Assembly (NCBI GenBank): GCA_017469275.1
Contig: JAFUGT010000009.1
Coordinates: forward strand, 1 to 64,000
Direction of reading: 5' to 3'
DNA length: 64,000 nucleotides
Origin: Lachnospiraceae bacterium
GTDB taxonomy: Bacteria > Bacillota > Clostridia > Lachnospirales > Lachnospiraceae
Under the pieces are notes generated by a model. That model searched no databases. It worked only from the letters and a program-made list of their open reading frames with translations, and was not told where the DNA came from. Each line of letters begins with the position of its first letter. Position 1 is the stretch's first letter. The position numbers and the translations under genes are program-made. This document shows, one piece after another, positions 1 through 8,385 of this stretch.

Positions 1-129
1 CGGTATTATTACGACAGCAGTTCTTTTGTGTGCTGTCAAGGGTGGCGTCCGGCTTATCAGCCTAAAATATCTGTAATTATAAGGTTCGTTTGAGCCTATT
101 TTTTTTGACTCTGTTTTTTCATAACTCAT
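1..129 (-). CDS. N-terminal fragment of an unidentified protein
   Basis: An open frame of 43 codons starts at the ATG at 129-127 on the minus strand and runs off the window edge without a stop. The ATG overlaps the TGA of the zinc-ribbon gene upstream in an ATGA arrangement, which normally means translational coupling, so this is probably the last or next gene of the same operon. The visible residues begin MSYEKTESKKIGSNEPYNYR and turn more hydrophobic at the edge (TAVVIIP), which could be the start of a membrane segment. I do not recognise the family from this fragment. Confidence 0.55.
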   Translation of the reverse strand, partial: MSYEKTESKKIGSNEPYNYRYFRLISRTPPLTAHKRTAVVIIP

Positions 130-1313
130 TTGACACTACCTCTGTTCTTAACATATAGATCGGTTTCTGATAGCCCTGATAATTGCCGGCTCATTCTTAC
201 GTCTTTGAGATTGTTGATCCCGCAATATAAAGGTGTTACCGCAAGGAAAGCGAACCAGACAAAAGGAAATAGGAATACCGGCTTTACTGAAAGCAGTAAG
301 GGGTAAAAAAAGCACCATATAATTATAGATATAAGTATCCCCAGGATCAAAAAAGTTCCGAGGGCTTTTTTTCTGTCGTAGGGTACACTGCCTATAACTT
401 TCTCTGTCTGCCCGTTGACAAGTAATGTATAAGGTCTGTTATTATTTCTAAATGTCAAAAACCACGCCGGAAAAAGAGCATATTCTTCATTTGTAATCTC
501 AAATGTCGGTTTTTTCTTAAGAACCCGTACGTCATGGGCAGGGATGCTTCGCTTGATCTCGTTTTCAAATGTACTCTGGGCGCGCATTATTGCCTGCCCT
601 TTTAATTTGTCAGTTTTGACACTGTAGTGATCAGCGTAGAAGCCGGATAGATATTCAATTGAAAAATCTTTCATATAGGCTGTGTGGTAGGGATTCAATT
701 TTCTTGATATGGTATCATTTAACTGTTTTGAAGCTTCTATAGCCAAATGCTCAAAATCACATTCCGCTTTACGGGAATAGAAGTATGTACTGGCATTTTT
801 GCCGCTCCCAACAGTACCTTGAAGGATTTCCAGATCCTCATAGTGGATGTCATAAAGCCAATAGGGAATGTAGATACCCCGAACACGTTCCATTTTAACA
901 TTTCTAATATCATCCGGAACAAAATAGCCGTTGTCAAACTGTTCTTTTATCAGAGAAACTGCTTTTTCTTTTGTTACTGTAAATGGAAGTATATAACGAG
1001 GTTTTCGTCTTGATTCAATCCTGGAAAATATCAGGGTAGGCTGGCCGCAATAAGAGCAGAAAGTGGAAACTTCCACGTCGTTGACCATTATCTCTGCACC
1101 ACAAGCAGTACAACTGTATATATTGAAGTCCATTACATCGCTTGTGGTTTCCGATGTTGTGGCATATTCATCAACCTCTTTTTCACCTCTTCGAACATAG
1201 TCTTCAGATAGTTCATAGGTTTCATATAAATTATTGCAGCTTTCACATTTCATCTTCCCTGTTTCGGGGTCATACATAAGTGCAGCTCCGCAAGTGGGGC
1301 AATCTAATATCAT
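126..1313 (-). CDS. double zinc-ribbon membrane protein (TFIIB-type zinc ribbon family)
   Basis: A protein of 395 residues with two Cys4 zinc ribbons, C5/C8/C23/C26 (CPTCGA) and C68/C71/C86/C89 (CTACGAE, CSYCGQP). A conserved cytoplasmic-looking middle region follows, with GIYIPYWLYDIHY and FPAWFLTF, and two hydrophobic segments near residues 318-365. It matches proteins usually annotated as TFIIB-type zinc ribbon-containing; their function is unknown to me. It is a paralogue of the gene at 1588-2988, sharing the second ribbon, the middle region and the C-terminal ending (VKNRG). An AGGAGG site lies just upstream of the ATG. It overlaps the next gene by an ATGA. Binding of zinc or RNA/protein by the ribbons is inference. 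Confidence 0.75.
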   Translation of the reverse strand: MILDCPTCGAALMYDPETGKMKCESCNNLYETYELSEDYVRRGEKEVDEYATTSETTSDVMDFNIYSCTACGAEIMVNDVEVSTFCSYCGQPTLIFSRIESRRKPRYILPFTVTKEKAVSLIKEQFDNGYFVPDDIRNVKMERVRGIYIPYWLYDIHYEDLEILQGTVGSGKNASTYFYSRKAECDFEHLAIEASKQLNDTISRKLNPYHTAYMKDFSIEYLSGFYADHYSVKTDKLKGQAIMRAQSTFENEIKRSIPAHDVRVLKKKPTFEITNEEYALFPAWFLTFRNNNRPYTLLVNGQTEKVIGSVPYDRKKALGTFLILGILISIIIWCFFYPLLLSVKPVFLFPFVWFAFLAVTPLYCGINNLKDVRMSRQLSGLSETDLYVKNRGSVK

Positions 1314-1388
1314 ATATAGTGTCCTCCTATATGTTAGAGATTGTCATTTTCACATCACCTAAAGGCTCGGTGAGGGCTTTCTGTTCTT

Positions 1389-1571
1389 CTAGAATCTTGG
1401 CCGCTTGATTCTATCCTGCTTGATTATGAGATGCAGGTAACTCTTTGAAAAATCAAGGAAATCGCCTTTTGTATTTCCAAGGTCGTTGGATTTTGCAACC
1501 TTTCCGGCAACTATGAAAAGACTTACCGAACAACCAACAAAAATCCCCATAATAAGTCCTAAAAAAGACAT
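1389..1571 (-). CDS. small single-pass membrane protein
   Basis: A 60-residue protein with one N-terminal membrane segment (SFLGLIMGIFVGCSVSLFIV), then AGKVAK and a basic tail ending in DRIKRPRF. The start is supported by a strong GGAGG seven bases before the ATG. The N-terminal pattern resembles the DUF3789 type of very small membrane proteins seen in Clostridia (inference from pattern). It sits between the two zinc-ribbon paralogues, 16 bases after the first, so it is likely translated from the same transcript and may be an accessory membrane subunit. Confidence 0.6.
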   Translation of the reverse strand: MSFLGLIMGIFVGCSVSLFIVAGKVAKSNDLGNTKGDFLDFSKSYLHLIIKQDRIKRPRF

Positions 1572-1587
1572 AGTGTTATACCTCCAT

Positions 1588-2988
1588 TTATTTTCCTCTG
1601 TTTTTTACGAAATCATTAGTGGCTGACAAGCTTGTCAGCTCAGTGCTTTCTTTCACCTTTTTAAGGTTATGGATTCCGTCGATCAAACCCATAACGCTCA
1701 GTACCAGAATAGTTATTAGTAGTTTCATGGCATCCTCGTCATCAGCTTTGAGCAATGCTGTCATAACAACTGTGGCAATCATTGTAATCAAAACCGCAAG
1801 CACTGCAAACGTAGTTGACACTTTTGCCCTGTCGTAGGGAATACCGCCGATAATCTTTTCGGTCTGACCGTTAACAAGCAAAGTGTATGGAACATCTTCA
1901 TATCTAAACGTGAGAAACCATGCCGGAAACATTGCATAATCAGTTCTTTGTATTTTATATTCGGGATCGCTTTTTAAAACAGATATATCGTGGGCCTCAA
2001 TGGAATTGTTCACGGCGCCCTGAAACATCTCTCTGGCTCTTTTGATGGCGAGACCATCTAACTGTGATGTTTTTACATCATATGTGTCTGCATAGAAACC
2101 GGACAGATATTCTAATGAGAATGGTTTGATATTGGTTGTCTCGTAGGGCTCAAGTCGCTGTGAAGACTCGTCATTTAATTGTTTGGAGGCATCTAATGTA
2201 AGTCTGGTGAAATCACAGTCTGCCTCACGAAAATAGTAATATGTATGTGAATTTTTACCGCTTCCAACGGTACCCTTAAGATATTGGGAATCGTGATAAT
2301 ATATGTCATAAAGCCAGAAAGGAATATATATTCCACGAACTCTTTCTATCTCAAAATTTTTGATGGCTTCGGGAACGTAATCTCCCTTGTTAAGACGTTC
2401 ACGGATTAAGGAGATAGCGCGTTCCTTTGTAACTGAAAATGGAATTATGTACTTCGGTTTTTTCTGGGAAGCAATACGATTGAATACTACAGTAGGCTGA
2501 CCGCAAAAAGAACAGAAGGTGGATGCCTCTACATCATTAATGGCGACCTCTGCGCCACAGGATGTACAGGTGTAGATATTGCACTCCATGGTCTCTTCTT
2601 CATCATCAACTTCGCCGTAGTCTTCCTGTGCATAAGTGTCAGTGTGATCATATACGGGATGGTCAAAGTCACTTTCCGGGTTGAAGGCGGGTTTGTATGA
2701 TGAGTTTTCGTCGTTTTTGGTGTCTGCAATTGTTTCGTTAAAAATAGTATTAAAGTTGGAGTTAGAATAGTCGACACCACCGGACAGTTTTAAACCACTG
2801 GAAAGTTTTGAATCATTGGTATCACTGTTCTTCAATGAATCTTTTTTCAATTCTTTTTCTCCGCGGCGTTCAAAATCATCTTCTAACTCGTAAGTCTCAA
2901 AGAGACTGCCACAGGCCTCACATTTCATCTTCCCAGACTCCGGATCAAACATAAGACCGGCGCCGCAGGCAGGACAATCAATTATCAT
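1588..2988 (-). CDS. double zinc-ribbon membrane protein with acidic insertion
   Basis: A protein of 466 residues, paralogous to the product of 126-1313. The first ribbon is C5/C8/C23/C26 and the second lies near residues 135-162 (CTSCGAE, CSFCGQP). Between the ribbons this copy carries about 70 extra residues rich in Asp, Ser and Asn, absent in the neighbour. The shared middle region (GIYIPFWLYDIYY, FPAWFLTF) and a C-terminal pair of hydrophobic segments follow, ending VKNRGK. A G-rich ribosome binding site (GGGGGG) precedes the ATG. It appears to be the first gene of a minus-strand operon whose leader contains the hairpin-rich region 3000-3240. Function unknown. Confidence 0.75.
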   Translation of the reverse strand: MIIDCPACGAGLMFDPESGKMKCEACGSLFETYELEDDFERRGEKELKKDSLKNSDTNDSKLSSGLKLSGGVDYSNSNFNTIFNETIADTKNDENSSYKPAFNPESDFDHPVYDHTDTYAQEDYGEVDDEEETMECNIYTCTSCGAEVAINDVEASTFCSFCGQPTVVFNRIASQKKPKYIIPFSVTKERAISLIRERLNKGDYVPEAIKNFEIERVRGIYIPFWLYDIYYHDSQYLKGTVGSGKNSHTYYYFREADCDFTRLTLDASKQLNDESSQRLEPYETTNIKPFSLEYLSGFYADTYDVKTSQLDGLAIKRAREMFQGAVNNSIEAHDISVLKSDPEYKIQRTDYAMFPAWFLTFRYEDVPYTLLVNGQTEKIIGGIPYDRAKVSTTFAVLAVLITMIATVVMTALLKADDEDAMKLLITILVLSVMGLIDGIHNLKKVKESTELTSLSATNDFVKNRGK

Positions 2989-3068
2989 AATCGTCTACCC
3001 CCCATATTGTAATATAAAGGTATTATAGCACGTCGACTGTCGTCTCCGTGTGTTTTTTCGCAAAATAT

Positions 3069-3097
3069 CCGATTTTGCACACAAGTGTGCAAATCGG
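3069..3097 (-). other. stem-loop in leader of the zinc-ribbon operon
   Basis: CCGATTTTGCACAC, two loop bases AA, then GTGTGCAAATCGG: thirteen pairs with one bulged T. No T-run follows on either strand, so it is not a standard terminator. It lies about 80 bases upstream of the start of the gene at 1588-2988 and could be an RNA leader structure or a palindromic operator. Confidence 0.5.
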
Positions 3098-3108
3098 CTG
3101 CTTTGCTC

Positions 3109-3190
3109 ATTATATCATGAACTTCATAATTGCGCCATCCTTGGCGCAAAAAACACTCGTTCATGCTATATATACTTCCGTGTATAATAT
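3109..3190 (-). repeat. repeated structured leader element, copy A
   Basis: Read on the minus strand, this 82-base stretch is about 85 percent identical to 5063-5145. It starts TATATTATAC and contains an outer stem CATGAAC/GTTCATG around an inner stem TTGCGCC/GGCGCAA with loop AAGGAT, ending near GATATAAT. A weaker third copy of the inner half follows at about 3182-3235. Both good copies point towards the next downstream gene on the same strand. Confidence 0.6.
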
Positions 3191-3374
3191 ATCATAAACT
3201 TTGCTATTGCGCTATCCGTGGCGAAAAAATATATTAAGATTTATTCCGTTTATTGAATTATTCTTGACATATACAAGGACTCTATTTATTATACTAATGC
3301 GTGCAAGAAGATTCCATAGGGAAGCGGATAATAATAGCTACAAATGGTTTTATAAAAAAAGACGGATAAAACAA

Positions 3375-3398
3375 GGGTCAGGCGCTATAGCCTGACCC
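3375..3398 (-). terminator. intrinsic terminator of paaK
   Basis: Perfect nine-pair stem GGGTCAGGC/GCCTGACCC with loop GCTATA. On the minus strand it is followed by a T-rich stretch (TTGTTTTATC and then a run of T), fitting termination of the ligase gene ending at 3432. Confidence 0.75.
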
Positions 3399-3431
3399 AT
3401 TAATTTATCTTAGAAATCTAATATATTGTGC

Positions 3432-4754
3432 TTATTTCTTGAACTGACTTTCCTCGTAGAGTGATCTCTTATCAATTATACGAACTGCCTTACCTTCGCT
3501 TCTCGGAACGGTCTTAGGTTCTACAAGATGAACGCCCACAACGATTCCAAGCATTGACTTAAGTGCCGACACGAGCTTCTTTTCTCTTGCAGCTTTATCA
3601 GTATCATCTGCAGGAGGATTGTCCGGAAGCCATTCTACATCACACTCGATTGTATCGCTGTTGCCGACACGGTCTACAATGAGCTGATAATTAGCTTCAT
3701 ATCCTTTGTTGAGAAGTACTGTCTCTATCTGAGAAGGGAAGACGTTAACTCCCTTGACTACCATCATGTCATCACTTCTTCCAAGTGGTTTGCTCATGCG
3801 GATGTGGGTACGACCGCAGGAACATTTTTCTCTTGAAAGAACACAGATATCACGGGTTCTGTAACGCATGAGCGGGAAGGCTTTCTTGGTAATACATGTG
3901 AATACCAACTCACCCTTCTCACCTTCCGGAAGAACTTCACCGGTCTGCGGATTGATGATTTCTGCAATAAAATGATCCTCATTTATATGCATACCGCGTT
4001 GTTCTTCGCATTCGAAAGAAACACCCGGACCTGATATCTCTGTAAGACCATATATGTCGTAGGCTTTAATTCCAAGTGATTTTTCTATATTACGACGCAT
4101 CTCTTCGGTCCACGCCTCTGCTCCGAATATTCCTGCTTTCAGCTTGATTTTATCTCTGACTCCGCGTTCTGCAATACTTTCACCAAGAAATGCAGCATAA
4201 GATGGTGTACAACAGAGGATGGTAGAACCAAGGTCTGTCATAAACTGTATCTGGCGGTCGGTGTTGCCTGATGACATCGGAATGGTAAGGCATCCGAGTT
4301 TGTGTGAGCCGCCATTTAATCCGGGACCTCCTGTAAATAGACCGTAACCGTAACTTACATGAACTACGTCTTCTGTGGTTGCGCCTGCTGCTACTAATGC
4401 TCTTGCACAGCAGGTATCCCATATGTCGATATCGTTTTGTGTATAAAAGGATACCACGCGGCGTCCGGTGGTTCCACTGGTAGATTGGATTCTAACGCAG
4501 TCGTTAAGCGGTACGCCCAAAAGACCGTATGGATATTGGTCTCTTAAGTCGTCCTTTGTTATAAATGGAAGTTTATGCAGGTCTTCTATCCCCGTTATAT
4601 CGTCAGGCTTAATTCCTGCTGCATCCATTCTTTCGCGGTAGAATGCCACATTGTCATATACATGTTTTACCTGTTCCTTTAATCTGTCGCTCTGGAGTTT
4701 CTTAATCTCCTCCACAGGCATTGTCTCGATTTCCGGATTAAAATAATTTCCCAT
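3432..4754 (-). CDS. paaK: phenylacetate-CoA ligase family protein
   Basis: A 440-residue adenylate-forming enzyme of the PaaK family, which joins an aryl acid such as phenylacetate to CoA with ATP. Visible motifs are the phosphate-binding loop STSGTTGRRVV, YGLTEISGPGV, the C-terminal GRSDDMMVVKGVNVFPSQIE and the likely catalytic lysine in RSEGKAVRI. Length is typical. AAGGAGA precedes the ATG. In anaerobes such ligases often accompany indolepyruvate:ferredoxin oxidoreductase and act in aromatic amino acid metabolism. Those genes are not adjacent here, so the substrate is not certain. It is monocistronic, with a terminator downstream and a palindrome (4915-4931) upstream. Confidence 0.9.
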   Translation of the reverse strand: MGNYFNPEIETMPVEEIKKLQSDRLKEQVKHVYDNVAFYRERMDAAGIKPDDITGIEDLHKLPFITKDDLRDQYPYGLLGVPLNDCVRIQSTSGTTGRRVVSFYTQNDIDIWDTCCARALVAAGATTEDVVHVSYGYGLFTGGPGLNGGSHKLGCLTIPMSSGNTDRQIQFMTDLGSTILCCTPSYAAFLGESIAERGVRDKIKLKAGIFGAEAWTEEMRRNIEKSLGIKAYDIYGLTEISGPGVSFECEEQRGMHINEDHFIAEIINPQTGEVLPEGEKGELVFTCITKKAFPLMRYRTRDICVLSREKCSCGRTHIRMSKPLGRSDDMMVVKGVNVFPSQIETVLLNKGYEANYQLIVDRVGNSDTIECDVEWLPDNPPADDTDKAAREKKLVSALKSMLGIVVGVHLVEPKTVPRSEGKAVRIIDKRSLYEESQFKK

Positions 4755-4914
4755 TGATTATTCTCCTTATCTGTAGCCATAAAATCAGGAATTGCAATAA
4801 TTACAAAGTAATTGAGCAACTCATATATTGTAATGCGTAAATACGCACAACAGATAAATTATATCATTATATTAACTTTATAACAATATGTTTTTTTTAA
4901 TATTACAACAAAAA

Positions 4915-4931
4915 CATACCATATTGGTATG
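4915..4931. promoter_or_regulatory. palindrome upstream of paaK, possible operator
   Basis: CATACC ATATT GGTATG is a perfect six-base inverted repeat, about 160 bases upstream of the paaK start in the divergent region. No T-run follows, so an operator is more likely than a terminator. The regulator is unknown. Confidence 0.3.
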
Positions 4932-5062
4932 GTTGTAAAATAGTGTAAAATCATTTGCAATATGGCCTGCCTTTTAAGTAGACTTTTAGGTTTAACATGT
5001 TCAATAATATAAAAATAAACTTATGTAATAAAATTTATTAAAATTTCCTTTGTTGTTTGTGG

Positions 5063-5145
5063 TATATTATACTCGGATGTATATATAGCATAAGCGAGTG
5101 CATTTTGCGTCAAGGATGGCGCATTTACAAAGCTTATGTTATAAT
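5063..5145 (+). repeat. repeated structured leader element, copy B
   Basis: Plus-strand copy of the element at 3109-3190. It keeps TATATTATAC at its start and ends in GTTATAAT. The outer stem is CATAAGC/GCTTATG where copy A has CATGAAC/GTTCATG, so paired positions changed together. The inner stem TGCGTC/GGCGCA encloses the same loop AAGGAT. It ends 64 bases before the response regulator start. Confidence 0.6.
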
Positions 5146-5209
5146 TGTAAGAACTTAACGGACTGTTTGTAAGTAGATTAAGAAACAATTGTAACGGGGT
5201 GTAAGGTAT

Positions 5210-6853
5210 ATGATTAAAGTATTTTTGGTTGAAGATGAATATGCGATTAGAGAAGGAATTAAGAAAACGATCCACTGGGAGCAGGATGGCTTTGAACTGG
5301 TGGGAGAAGCGGGGGACGGGGAGATGGCATACCCGAAAATTCTGGATACGGAACCCGATATATTGATTACGGATATAAGAATGCCCTTTATGGATGGGTT
5401 GGAACTTGCGAAACTGGTTAAGAAGGAAAGACCGCAGACTAAGATAATGATATTAAGCGGATATGATGATTTTGAATATGCAAAGCAGGCTATCAGTATA
5501 GGTGTTGAGGAGTACATTTTAAAACCTGTATCGGAAGAGTCATTGATGGGGGAGCTTAAGAAGATAGCTGAGCGTATTATCGATGAGAAGCAGGAAGAAA
5601 TCTCTCTTAATAAATATATGAAAGAACGTGAAGAAATCAGGGTTCTCGAGCGTCAGAAACTTCTTCATGACATGATGGACGGAAAAATATCTGTCCAGGA
5701 TTCGTTGACAAAGGGGAAAGAACTGGGGATAGATATAACGGCCTCATGGTATAATGTAATACTGATGCAATTATTCCCCAAGGGGCAAATGGAATCGGAT
5801 ATTAATGTATATTCTTCAATGAAGGAGGAACTGTGCGATAAGATAAGGGATATCGGCAACAAAAAGGACAATGTATTTCAGTATGATCAGGTTGGTGATG
5901 TCATGTGTTTTCTTGAAAAGGCATCCTCTAAAGAAGAACTTATTAACAATTATACTGAAGGAATCAGTGAAATAAAGGCAATAATGGAGGATTATCCTGA
6001 GATGATCTATTATATTTCGGTGGGTAAGCCTGTAGAGAGAATCAGAGATGTCAATATTTCATACAGTGATGCCAGCAAAAGATTTTCTGAGAGATATATG
6101 ATGGAGAGAAGTTATGTTTTTCATTATGAGGATACTCAGGAGATTAAAAAGACGTCTGAGCAAAACAATAATATAGATATCAATAATCTGGATATAAGTA
6201 AGATTTCCCAGCGGTCCACCCTTAATTTCCTAAGAAACGGATCTTTGCCCGAAGTTAATGATTATGTAGATGATTATTTCAGCGGAATGGGCAAAGAGGC
6301 GATAGATTCATTTATGTTAAGACAATATGTTCTGCTGGGATCGCTGCTTTGCGCGGTGTCATTCCTTGAAGCTATGAGTGTTGAGAAAAAAGAGATCACC
6401 GACCGTCTTGGGGAGCTTAATGACACCATGAAATTTTCCGATACCGCAGATAATGCGAGAATATATATGATAAAGCTGCTCTCGGAAGTGATAGATTTCA
6501 GAAATCAGTTATCGGGGAAGAAATATACCGAGATAATAGAGAAAGCCAGAAATTATATTCAGAATAATTATCAGAATGAAGATATGTCATTACAGTCCGT
6601 TGCCTCAAATGTCAATGTGAGTTCTAATCATTTCAGTGCCATATTCAGAAAAGAAACCGGTGAAACATTTATTGAATATTTAACTAATGTCAGAATGGAG
6701 AAGGCAAAGGAATTGTTGATATGTACTTCCATGAAAACTTCTGAGGTCGGATTTGAAGTTGGTTATAAAGACCCTCATTATTTCAGTTATATATTTAAGA
6801 AGATACAGGGTATGTCACCTAAAGAGTACAGGAAACTTAAAAAGGAATCATAA
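5210..6853 (+). CDS. yesN: YesN-type response regulator, AraC-family output
   Basis: 547 residues. An N-terminal receiver domain has the acidic pair E8/D9, the phosphorylation site D55 (ILITDIRMP) and the conserved lysine in ILKPVSE near residue 105. A long middle region follows, and the last 100 residues form an AraC-type pair of helix-turn-helix units (SLQSVASNVNVSSNHFSAIF and GYKDPHYFSYIFKK). It should activate transcription after phosphorylation by the histidine kinase six bases downstream. The gene order (regulator, kinase, binding protein, ABC importer) implies control of the sugar importer at 9620-14361. A pair of direct repeats at 9443-9476 is a candidate binding site. Confidence 0.93.
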   Translation: MIKVFLVEDEYAIREGIKKTIHWEQDGFELVGEAGDGEMAYPKILDTEPDILITDIRMPFMDGLELAKLVKKERPQTKIMILSGYDDFEYAKQAISIGVEEYILKPVSEESLMGELKKIAERIIDEKQEEISLNKYMKEREEIRVLERQKLLHDMMDGKISVQDSLTKGKELGIDITASWYNVILMQLFPKGQMESDINVYSSMKEELCDKIRDIGNKKDNVFQYDQVGDVMCFLEKASSKEELINNYTEGISEIKAIMEDYPEMIYYISVGKPVERIRDVNISYSDASKRFSERYMMERSYVFHYEDTQEIKKTSEQNNNIDINNLDISKISQRSTLNFLRNGSLPEVNDYVDDYFSGMGKEAIDSFMLRQYVLLGSLLCAVSFLEAMSVEKKEITDRLGELNDTMKFSDTADNARIYMIKLLSEVIDFRNQLSGKKYTEIIEKARNYIQNNYQNEDMSLQSVASNVNVSSNHFSAIFRKETGETFIEYLTNVRMEKAKELLICTSMKTSEVGFEVGYKDPHYFSYIFKKIQGMSPKEYRKLKKES

Positions 6854-6859
6854 AAATAT

Positions 6860-8317
6860 ATGGAAAAACCTCGTTTTATCAGAAAAAGAAAGATTCGATC
6901 ACGTCTCATGTTTAGTATATGGGTGTGCGTAATCCCATTTATAATTCTGTTTGGTACGGCAATAATCCAATTATACGGATACTATAAGCAATATGATCAG
7001 CTTGTTCGTAACATTACAGGTGTTAATGAATATAATATGAGCTTTAAGTCCGAGATGGATGAGATGATGTACAGGATAATCATCGGTTCTGCCAATTGGT
7101 CTGACCCCGAAGAGAAGTTGGAAGGAGAGGATCCGGAGAGACTGATCAGTGAGGCGAAGGTCGAATTTGAAGATCTTAAGGAGCATGTGACCGAGCCGAA
7201 TGTTGAGACGGATATAGATGCTCTGCTCAAATTGCTTGATATTTTAGATGAACGTGTTAAGGATATTCTTGTGAATGTGGAAGAAGGCGGACACTATGAC
7301 GAGAATATGGAAATGCTGGATATGAATATCCGCACGCTGACATCCCTTATACAGGAGGATATTCAGAAGTATATATATGATGAAGCTATTAATATGGAGA
7401 TGCTTCGTCGTGAAGTGGCAGCGGGAGTTATAAATTCTGTCAGGATACAGATCGTGCTGCTTGTTCTGATCACCGGTCTTATCATATATATTTCCGGAAG
7501 GCAGGCAAAGAGAATAACAAATCCGATAACTGAGCTCTGTGATATGACGGAAAAATTTGCAGGAGGAGATTTCACTGTCTCTTATCACACCGACAGAGAT
7601 GATGAGATGGAGACTCTTGCAAACAGCTTTAACTCAATGGTCGGAGAGATAAAAAAACTTGTGGATGACATACACAAGGAGCAGGAGAATGCTAAAGAAG
7701 CGGAACTTCGGCTCTTGCAGGAACAGATCAATCCGCATTTTCTTTATAATACATTAGATGCTATAGTGTGGCTTACCGAATCCGGAGAAAAAAAGAAGGC
7801 TATACAGATGATACAGGAGCTTTCCAATTTCTTTAGGATCTCCCTTAGTAAAGGAGAGAGCCAGATTACAGTTAAGGATGAACGTGAACACGTAAGAAGT
7901 TATCTTGAAATACAGCATCACAGGTATCAGGATATCTTAGATTACAACATTGATTTCGCAGATGATATTTTAGAATATCATATTCAAAAACTGACACTCC
8001 AGCCCATTGTGGAGAATGCGTTATATCATGGTATCAAGAATAAGCGCGGTAAGGGAATGATCAAAGTGACCGGTATGGAATACGGTGCAGACATTATATT
8101 TACCGTAGAAGATAACGGAAGGGGTATGAATGAGCAGGAGCTTAGCGAACTTAAGGATCTGATATCAGGAAAGAAATCTAACGACAGACAGCATGGCTTT
8201 GGAATGGCAAATGTTGAAAAGCGTATAAAGATGCAGTATGGCGAAAAATACGGAATGACTGTGGAGAGTACTTTCGGAGAAGGGACAATAGTAACTGTCA
8301 GAATACCGAAAGTGTAA
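6860..8317 (+). CDS. yesM: YesM/LytS-type sensor histidine kinase
   Basis: 485 residues. There is a membrane segment at about residues 18-38, an extracytoplasmic helical domain to about 190, a second membrane segment and a HAMP linker (ITNPITELCDMTEKFAGGDF). The His_kinase domain follows with the phospho-acceptor motif EQINPHFLYNTLDAIVWL, then an ATPase domain with NALYHG, DNGRGM and GFGMANVEKRI. It is a member of the inner-membrane kinase family that partners YesN regulators. It starts seven bases after the regulator gene, with only a weak AAGGA upstream, so coupling is likely. The following gene encodes a sugar-binding lipoprotein that may present ligand to its outer domain. Confidence 0.93.
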   Translation: MEKPRFIRKRKIRSRLMFSIWVCVIPFIILFGTAIIQLYGYYKQYDQLVRNITGVNEYNMSFKSEMDEMMYRIIIGSANWSDPEEKLEGEDPERLISEAKVEFEDLKEHVTEPNVETDIDALLKLLDILDERVKDILVNVEEGGHYDENMEMLDMNIRTLTSLIQEDIQKYIYDEAINMEMLRREVAAGVINSVRIQIVLLVLITGLIIYISGRQAKRITNPITELCDMTEKFAGGDFTVSYHTDRDDEMETLANSFNSMVGEIKKLVDDIHKEQENAKEAELRLLQEQINPHFLYNTLDAIVWLTESGEKKKAIQMIQELSNFFRISLSKGESQITVKDEREHVRSYLEIQHHRYQDILDYNIDFADDILEYHIQKLTLQPIVENALYHGIKNKRGKGMIKVTGMEYGADIIFTVEDNGRGMNEQELSELKDLISGKKSNDRQHGFGMANVEKRIKMQYGEKYGMTVESTFGEGTIVTVRIPKV

Positions 8318-8385
8318 CGGATTGAACTAAATGTAAATCGTCTTTACCGTTAATGAGGTTGGCGAAGGACGGAATGGAGATTGAG

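Larger units (their letters stand above)
2989..3431. other. gene-free hairpin-rich region between zinc-ribbon operon and paaK
   Basis: No convincing gene here. It holds, on the minus strand, a TATAAT at 3027-3022, a stem-loop at 3069-3097, the repeated leader element at 3109-3190, a degenerate second copy at about 3182-3235, and the terminator at 3375-3398. A 64-codon open frame at 3201-3395 on the plus strand has no ribosome binding site and runs through the terminator stem, so it is not called. Confidence 0.6.
4755..5209. other. divergent intergenic region paaK / yesN
   Basis: About 455 bases, very AT-rich, without a supportable gene. It contains the CATACC/GGTATG palindrome on the paaK side and copy B of the structured leader element (5063-5145) on the side of the two-component genes. 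Confidence 0.6.

Noticed and set aside
3201..3395. 64-codon open frame on the plus strand
   Set aside because: No ribosome binding site, crosses the terminator stem of paaK, and overlaps the degenerate leader repeat.
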